Assembly: GCF_000002995.4 (NCBI RefSeq)
Contig: NW_025062479.1
Coordinates: 21,324,721 to 21,388,720 of the forward strand
Direction of reading: 5' to 3'
DNA length: 64,000 nucleotides
Source: Brugia malayi
Taxonomy: Eukaryota; Nematoda; Chromadorea; Rhabditida; Onchocercidae
Under the pieces are notes generated by a model. It was not told the origin of the DNA and ran no database searches. It was given only the letters and a program-made list of their open reading frames with translations. Below, piece after piece: positions 56,964-64,000 of the stretch (within the stretch, counting starts at the first letter, position 1; every line of letters starts with the position of its first letter). The position numbers were made by a program, and so were the translations under genes.

Positions 56964-59314
56964 CGTTTTCACCCACTGATTTCTTAGAAACACAACTATT
57001 TCCTTAAGTAAAAATTATTTTAAGATTACTTCGGTTTCAAATTTTTTAATTATTTTGCAATTTCCATTTTGATAACATACAAAAGAATAGTTGTGATCTT
57101 CCTTCAGCATTTCATTAATAAAGAAAGAAAAGATAAAGGTAACACCGCACAGTCATAAATCCAGCTTAGGAAATATTCCTTACCCAGAATGTTTATACGA
57201 CTGATTTTCAGAGCTTAAAAAAGTCTAAAGATTTTCAAGTTTTGTTTGACTATTCTTAGTGGATTTTTTGAACTCCAATGATTTCTCTGCTTTAGATAAA
57301 ACTTATTTTAATACATTCTACACATCTTTCTAGATTGTCTGATTACAACCTAGAACTCATTAAACAAGGAACTGATAGAAGAAAAGAACTTTATATTTAC
57401 CGTGATATATCAATTCATAGCACTTCGCTATTATTGTTGTCTTTTTAATCACTGGAGTAATAGGAATTTCGAATTGCAATGCGAAAGTTCCTTAATTTTT
57501 GATAATCTTCAACATTTCTCCAGTAAAATCAGATAGCATATCTCATCAGAAGGTGAGATTAATCATGTACTAGTTAAAATTTCCCGTGGAAGCAGCAAAT
57601 TTGCTGGCACAATGCAGTCCAAATCAATAAAATAGTTTCCTGAGGAGATGAAATTATAGAAAATAATCACTAAGGGAAATTTTGCATTGCATAACTGAAA
57701 ATTCAATAACGATCTGAAACTTAACTTTTCAGTACGAAAAATTACTAAGTCTTATATAAACATTAGCAACATTATGTAATAGCTAAATGCAAAAACAACA
57801 AAGAATAATCCCTAGCAATATTTTTTTTTCTTTTTTTTTGGAACTCTAGTCATTTTAGTTATCTCAATTAGATATGCATACATTCACAGGTCCAGAGATC
57901 GAGTAAAATGCTATAAAATTACTTATTTTCTCAGAATTTTTCTATCTGCTTTATTTGGAATGCGCTATAAAACTTACGCAATCTTGTACTTCATATACTT
58001 TAAATGGTATTCAAGAAAGGAAATGCAAAATGCACTACGAAACAAAGTTGAAATCAAATGTTAATGTTACATTGTGCACAACACGTCAATTCTCCACGCT
58101 AATTTCGCATGGCAACAGCGCAAACGTCACGTAAAGCGTCAATTTCAATAGTGATATAGGGCAATTCATATAAATGTGAATGATGGGCGTGACTTGCCCA
58201 TTACCTGCCCGTCAAGACTTGCCCCACCCACATAAATAATTTGACGAAACGATTGACTTGAACAGACCAGAAAGCTGGAGGGCGGCACAATGGGCGCATA
58301 TACACACAGGCACAACACCGCCATTGGCAATTAGTTAATGATATGGAGCTGCAATAGTAGGAAGCTTGGGTTCGAATCAAAATCGCCGAAAAAATCGACG
58401 AGTAATTTTTGCAAGTTTTTAACTTTTTTTCGTCCTTGCACTATTTTCTTCTTGTTTTTTCGTCTGCTTCACAAGCAATTGACACGTTTTATTGGAGAGA
58501 GTGAGTGAATGGGAGAGAGAGAAGACGGCAAGAAAGGTTAGAAAGCAAAAGAATTTGTATCAAAAACTGTCCCATATATAATACTTGTCCATAAAATATT
58601 CACTACCTGCTATCTCTCCCTATCTTTCTTTCTTTCGCAGTTGGCTTTTCTCTCCTCTTCTCCTTCTCTATTACTAGCTATTATTCACAATATTCTACAA
58701 TACTGTCACTTTGGCAATTTGTGTCTAAACCTGGCAGGAATTGTAGTTGAAAATTAGAGAATGTGGAAAAAGGTTAGAGTGTGGGGATGTGAGAGGTAAT
58801 AAGGTAGAATATATAAGGGGAGGTGAAGGAATGTTTCGATTCAGTTCGTTGTAATTGGTTGGGGAGAAGTTGGTGTGTTTGTTAGTGGACGTGTGGGGGG
58901 CGTACGTGACGTGGTGGTGTGGTTAGGGTGGCGTGTGTTATAGGGATAGAGTGAAGGGTTTTGTTGGTATTGTGAGTTATTGATTCTCGCATTTTATTTC
59001 CTTTTCCATCGTTTTGAAAACATAATTACCGATAAGCAAATTTCATTTCTTATTGCTGTATGGTTTGAAACTCATGATTTCGCTACTACTCGATTACTTC
59101 ATAAAGAGTGAGAGAGAGAGAGGGGTTGGTAGAGATGAAGAATTAGTTCGAATAAAAATGTAGTACTGCTTTTTTGATGTGGTTGTGGAAAAAGGATACA
59201 GTGGTAATAAGAGTGATTCAGCTGACAGCTAATTAGGAGGAGGAGGAAGAGAACGGACGAGGACGAAGCGAAGGATTCGAACGGTGGTTCTGTGGGGATG
59301 TGAAGTGTGGAAGA
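56964..59314. promoter_or_regulatory. Divergent promoter region of MED14 and INTS6
   Basis: A head-to-head intergenic region of 2.35 kb. Near 58190-58350 the base composition becomes much less AT-rich, with repeated CTTGCCC/CCTGCCC motifs and GGGCG. At 58480-58530 there is a GA-rich stretch, and at 58840-58960 a strongly G/T-skewed block (GTGGGGGGCG, GGTGGTGTGG). A CAG acceptor-like site 12 bases before the MED14 ATG could be a trans-splice site. No TATA box is obvious. Promoter function is inferred from position and composition. Confidence 0.5.
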
Positions 59315-62300
59315 ATGACAATTGTCGTTTTCCTCATCGATTCCAGTGCCTCGATGGCTCAAAAAACGTATCAGGGCACCGCGATGCTGGATGTAGCTCG
59401 GTCTATTGTTGAATTGATCCTCAAGGTAATTCCATGCCTGCTGTTTACTCATCCTTTCTCACAGTTGTGATTCAGAGTGTCGCTATTTGGAATGATGGAT
59501 TTCAGGAGAAATGCAACCATTTTTTTTACTGCTTACAAAGTTTCAAATTTTGTTTTGAGCTGTTTTTAGAAGTAAAAAGTTACATTTGTTTCAATTTTAC
59601 TTTCCCATACAATATTGATAGTTTGTAACATTTTTTTGCGTGTTTGTTATCTCTATTTTTTAAAGTAAAGAGAACAGTGTTTAAAATAGAAAATTGCAGC
59701 AACGGGTACGTGATGCAAGTGCGCGTGGTGATCGATATATGCTGATGTCGTTCGAAGATTTTCCTATGAATGTAAAGGTTCGTAAAAGCTGAGCTAACAG
59801 TATTGGAGATGTCAATCTATAAATGGCAACAGCATCTTTCTGGATTGGAGATGAGAGTGCGGGAGAAAAAAGTTTTCAGGAAACTGTGGAGAGAGGGAGA
59901 AAAAGGAAGGAGAAGCGCCAAAAGACATCATCAAGAATGGCGCACAATTCCTGCATTTAAAATGAAAAAAGTAAAAAAAAGAAAAGACAGTCGCACAAAA
60001 GTTGAAATTTTCATATTTCGAAAGCTGATCATAAAAATAAAACTGTGGATGAAGTAGGCCTGAACTACTGCCGCTATCATTAGAGGTTTTGACGCAGTGT
60101 GCTTAACACTTCTGAACTCATCTGAAGAGTTCATTGGAAAGCTATCTACTTCGGGATGAGAAGTATTTCTTACCATTAGGCATATGGAACGATCGTTGAA
60201 TTTCGCATAAGGGGTAATGTTCTATATTGTCGTGAAACTGAATGTACATGACTAGCTACGACTATACAGTGCATGGAGGTAGTCTAGTCACTGCAGCCGA
60301 GATTCCGAACAAGACTTAATCGAACTTAAATTTAAAGGAAATTTCTAAAATAAGCAAATTTTCGAAACATAATAAAGTTCAAATATAATGTTGTGGGGTT
60401 GTGTATACCCATCCTTGCTGATGTCTTTGGGTTTGGTTGATTCGGTTAAGGAGGAACGGTAAAGTGCAAAGTAGTCGTCGGGGCGCTTCTCCTGTTCCCA
60501 CGATTAGGGGAAGAGAAATGTTGTCATTTGCGATAGAGAGAGTGAACAAAATTAGGGAGGGTAGGTGTGAAACGTATAGGGAAGGGAAAGAAGAGCCACA
60601 CTGGTTAAAGAATTGGTGGGATTTCGTGGTTTGAAAATAGAGTTGAGTTAGAATGAAATAAACGGGAGAGTATTCAGGATGAGAAGAACAAAGTGTTGGT
60701 GATGATTGTGCCTATGCTAACCCTAATGCTGCGGCCAGCAGCGTATTGGTGAAATGCATACAGTTGCTTCGCAAATCACATATTCTATGATGAAATATGT
60801 TTATTCAGCGAATAAGAACGGTTGCAAAGGATCCATTGCTGGAATCTAACAAGCGTATCTTCATTTGCTAAAAAAAATGACCCCTTTAACTTCTGGATGA
60901 TCGTTAGAGAGTTACTGTGACGTACTGAAATTACTGGAGTATATTTGCTCCATTGATTGGGTAGAGTTGAAAGGAAATGAGAATTCAGTTTACGGTCTTA
61001 CTGAAAATATTGGGAGGGTGTAGTATGTCGGCAATGATAGTTTTGTGGATGCTGTTGGGAAAGTTATATTCCTCTGTAATTTCTTCATTGAAAAGGAAGG
61101 GTTAAGAGTTTCGAATTTTAAAATGGATGAACGAACTATCCTACTTTTTGTTATATGTAGTTCCAGTTGATTAGAAATACACTAATCAAAGTCGTTAGAC
61201 CTGGCAGGCATGCGAATAACCTGAGAAGAATCGGTGCTTTTTTAGAAATAGCGATTGTTCTGTTTAACTCTGTTGTAATTGTGTTGTACTATACTATAAC
61301 TATGGATGCGGTAGATATGTAACAAGAAACTGATTTCCAAAAGTGCAAAAGGCGAAAGGGAATAAGAAATCAATGATTTAAAATTTTAAAATAAATGAAT
61401 TACATCCAAAATTCTTAGATGCTATTAGTCGAGATTTTTCGTTTTCGAATTTTATATTTTCATTATATTCCAACTAGAAGTTATTTGTCTAGAATTAGTA
61501 CTTGACGTGATGTGCTAAATACGGTATGTTGGAAAAGCGCCGTAATTCGTAATCATCACTAAGTTATGGATAACCTAGCAGAATTCGCCATATAAATTAC
61601 GGAGAAGGAAAAACTTACTGAAAAATTGTCGCAAGTAGTTACATGTGCACTAATGAATTTTTATTTCAGGCGGGATGGCGAGAAAGCCAGAGTATCTTCC
61701 AAGAGCAATTGAAAATGCTGAAGCCACATGGTTTAACATCATTTGGTACTGCTTTAGGCTCAGCATTGAGGTATTTGACATATAGTAATACAGATTTTCA
61801 TTGACCAACATCTTTGTTTGTTTGAGCATCCATAAGTTAGGGGTTACTATGTTATACTATAAAAACATGAATGTTTTAATTGGTTATTATCAGCTCTTTA
61901 GTATAAGCATCAAAAATGGAATAAATTATGATGTCAAAGCATGTGACTGGGAATTATCAGTGCATTGTTTTTAATTTTGTTCAAGATTTGTAAATGTAAA
62001 TCGACTGCAAACTGGCATTGATAATTTTGGTGCTGGTCGTTATCCATTCTATATTGAACCAGTTGTTATAATTAGTATAACTGATGGTAACTGTTTGACA
62101 TGTCCCCAGTTTGGAGCTGTTAATGAGGTAAATCTTCGTTTAGTGGATTTATTTAAGTTTGTGCTGAGATGATAGTGTAGGATGACTAAGATGGCAAGTT
62201 TTTTTTTTAAATAAATGCAGTAGCTGTATTGATTATTTAATAAGAAGTAGTATATTACTTACAGATGATGCGAAAGTTTCTAATGTACGAAAGTTTTTCT

Positions 62301-64000
62301 TATAGCGAATAATTGATTTTACAAATATGGCCTGAAAATGCAGGAAAACTTCATTATGTGAAGTTTGTATATTAATGATGATAATTGGTCCTTTCGTTCC
62401 AGATTAAAGTTGCTAAGCCTACAGCAATTGGTAACGAACTGATTGAAGAGCCGTTTAGATGGGACCAACGCCTTTATTCAATAGTTCTACGTCTCAGTGG
62501 TAATAATCCTGTGGGAAAAATCTCTCCTGGAATGAATATACCTTCCGATAATAGTCCTATTGATGCGATGTGTATTGCAACTGGAGGTAAGTGGTCATAG
62601 TTATTGAGATTCCTTTGTGAGAAAAAAGACCTTTTTATTTTTCTTGTCAGTTCTCAGTGCTTGCTTAAAATTTGGTTTAAAAGTTTCTTGTTTTATTTTT
62701 CGTCTTCATATGGATTATTTTCCGCACTTGTATGTACATTAATGGGATTTTTTAAACAGTAGTAATATTTCGGAATAATTTCAGGGCGGTCATATTGCAT
62801 ATCATCGCATAAAATGCTAGCTGTGTGTGTTGAATCGATTGTTCAAAAACTGCAACAACAGGGAATCGTCTTACGCTTCGAAAAATATGGACCAGATCCC
62901 ACATTAAGTCTCGGTATTTTTTGAAATTTTCGGCGATTTTTTTTTTTTTTTGAATATCAACTTCTGAATTAAAAAATAAGGCTTTATAAATTCGTTTGGG
63001 TCTCATTCTGGAAATTAAATGGTCTTTTTTTTTAGACCGAACAAATGGCGTTGTTGAAAACGGAAATCCAAAAAAAAATGGTGAATTGGCGTCGGTTGGT
63101 GGTAAACCATTTAATTCAGATAACTGGCATAATGTTACTTGCACCGTCTATTCACGTGCATCACGATCATATCCGGGGCACTGGCCCATTCCAGAGGCGT
63201 TTTGGCCCGATCGCAGCATGTATTTTTTTTTTTTTTTTTTGATTTACAACTTTAAGACATTGCTCAATATTTTATTGCATATTCTTGCTTTGGGAGAAAT
63301 TTTCACGATGTTCTATTCATTCTTCAGCACTGACTAATTTAGTCTTTTCTTTTTTCTTATACATTCAGTTGCAGGATAAGTTTGCCGCCACGAAAAGCTC
63401 ATCCAGTGATCTCATTTCGTTGTGAATCTAGTGAACCTCTTGTTTGTCAGGATTTCCCATTTGATAAATATGAGCTTGAGCCTTCACCTTTAACAAGGTT
63501 TATATTAGAGCGTAAACAACCTGGAGTCTGTTGGCAGGTATAATTTCCTTTTTTTTTTTTTTTTTTCAATTGTTGTGATGTTCTTTTGACAAGATTATGA
63601 CTTTTTTAGGCCTGAAACTCGAAAGTTTCGTCGGCTTCTTTAACCATCCTCATTGTTTGTACGGAATATATTTTATGAGTCTCACTGAGTTCAGAAGGTG
63701 GGCATCTTAGTTACTTCAAGACGAGGTATTAAAACCAATGGGGCTTAACGAGTAAGTAATTAAAGCTAGCTCATTTAGTTATTAGCAAAGGGAATTTGTT
63801 TTAGAAATTTCGTATACACCTTGTCTCATATCATAACAAACCGTGGCCATTGAATTTGTTTTTTGCTAAAAATAATGAAAATTTCAGGTTTTTGTCCATA
63901 ATTCAAGTGTACTCGGGAGTTCACCGGCTCCTTTCGGATACCTCAAAGCGGCCACCAATTTATCATGTGTAAATTTATTTATAATGCCTTACAATTATCC
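59315..64000 (+). CDS. INTS6: Integrator complex subunit 6 (INTS6/DICE1), N-terminal part, cut by window end
   Basis: Subunit of the Integrator complex, which cleaves nascent RNA polymerase II transcripts (snRNA 3' ends, paused genes) in the nucleus. Exons: 59315-59425, 59700-59777, 61670-61770, 61986-62127, 62403-62586, 62785-62913, 63036-63219, 63369-63537 and 63888-64000 (open). The von Willebrand A domain starts at once: FLIDSSASM with MIDAS Asp9, Ser11 and Ser13, then SARGDRYMLMSFEDFP, AGWRESQ, GIDNFGAGRYPF and ISITDG. Further diagnostic blocks are EPFRWDQRLYSIVLR, GHWPIPEAFWPD, FDKYELEPSPLTRFILERK and FGYLKAATNLSCVNLFIMPY, all in the order of human INTS6. Exon 4 uses an AAG acceptor. 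Exon 8 has two in-frame acceptors six bases apart. The remaining C-terminal half lies beyond the window. Confidence 0.95.
59778..61669. other. Intron 2 of INTS6, about 1.9 kb
   Basis: By far the longest intron seen in this gene. It is less AT-rich than the other introns in its first half and contains short open frames (59803-60057, 60437-60634) of basic, low-complexity character without family resemblance. I see no nested gene. Confidence 0.6.

Noticed and set aside
58317..58392. tRNA-like signals (GGTTCGAATC B-box-like, TGGCAATTAGTTAATG A-box-like)
   Set aside because: The T stem and acceptor stem do not pair and no clear anticodon arm forms, so I do not call a tRNA or a tRNA-derived element.

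Overview
This window looks like nuclear DNA of a nematode. The DNA is strongly AT-rich, the genes are split into many short exons, most 3' splice sites read TTTTCAG or TTTTAG, and poly(T) tracts are common in introns. The gene set and intron sizes suggest a spirurid or filarial worm, but that is inference; no species can be named from the sequence alone. Exons were read by hand from splice sites, reading-frame continuity and family resemblance, so single junctions may be off.

Layout. (1) 1-9939, minus strand: two tandem paralogous genes for an MBOAT-family lysophospholipid acyltransferase (MBOAT1/2 type). The second is complete (474 aa); the first runs off the left edge. They have diverged over exons 1-5 but appear identical over about 1.29 kb of exons and introns from exon 6 onward. 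A decayed coiled-coil coding relic lies between them. (2) 9940-31349: a gene-poor stretch of over 20 kb with simple repeats, which leads into an Odd-skipped-related zinc-finger transcription factor (coding core 31350-33622, plus). Its first coding exon is uncertain; candidates lie up to 14 kb upstream. (3) 33623-35703: intergenic, with a degenerate minisatellite of about 33 bp units. (4) 35704-41491, plus: a complete RECQ1/RECQL helicase (606 aa). (5) 42261-43954, plus: a DDAH-family protein that appears to lack the catalytic His and Cys. (6) 45571-46611, minus: a Flower/CACFD1 membrane protein. (7) 48243-56963, minus: Mediator subunit MED14 in 24 exons (1285 aa). (8) 59315-64000, plus: Integrator subunit INTS6 (VWA domain), cut by the right edge.

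There is no sign of an operon of related functions. The clearest functional pairing is head to head: MED14 and INTS6, both parts of RNA polymerase II cofactor complexes, diverge from a 2.35 kb region that holds the most GC-rich and G/T-skewed DNA of the window. The most noteworthy points are the predicted DDAH pseudoenzyme, the sharply bounded identical patch between the MBOAT paralogs, the long non-coding territory of the Odd-skipped gene, and several non-canonical splice sites (GC donors, AAG acceptors).
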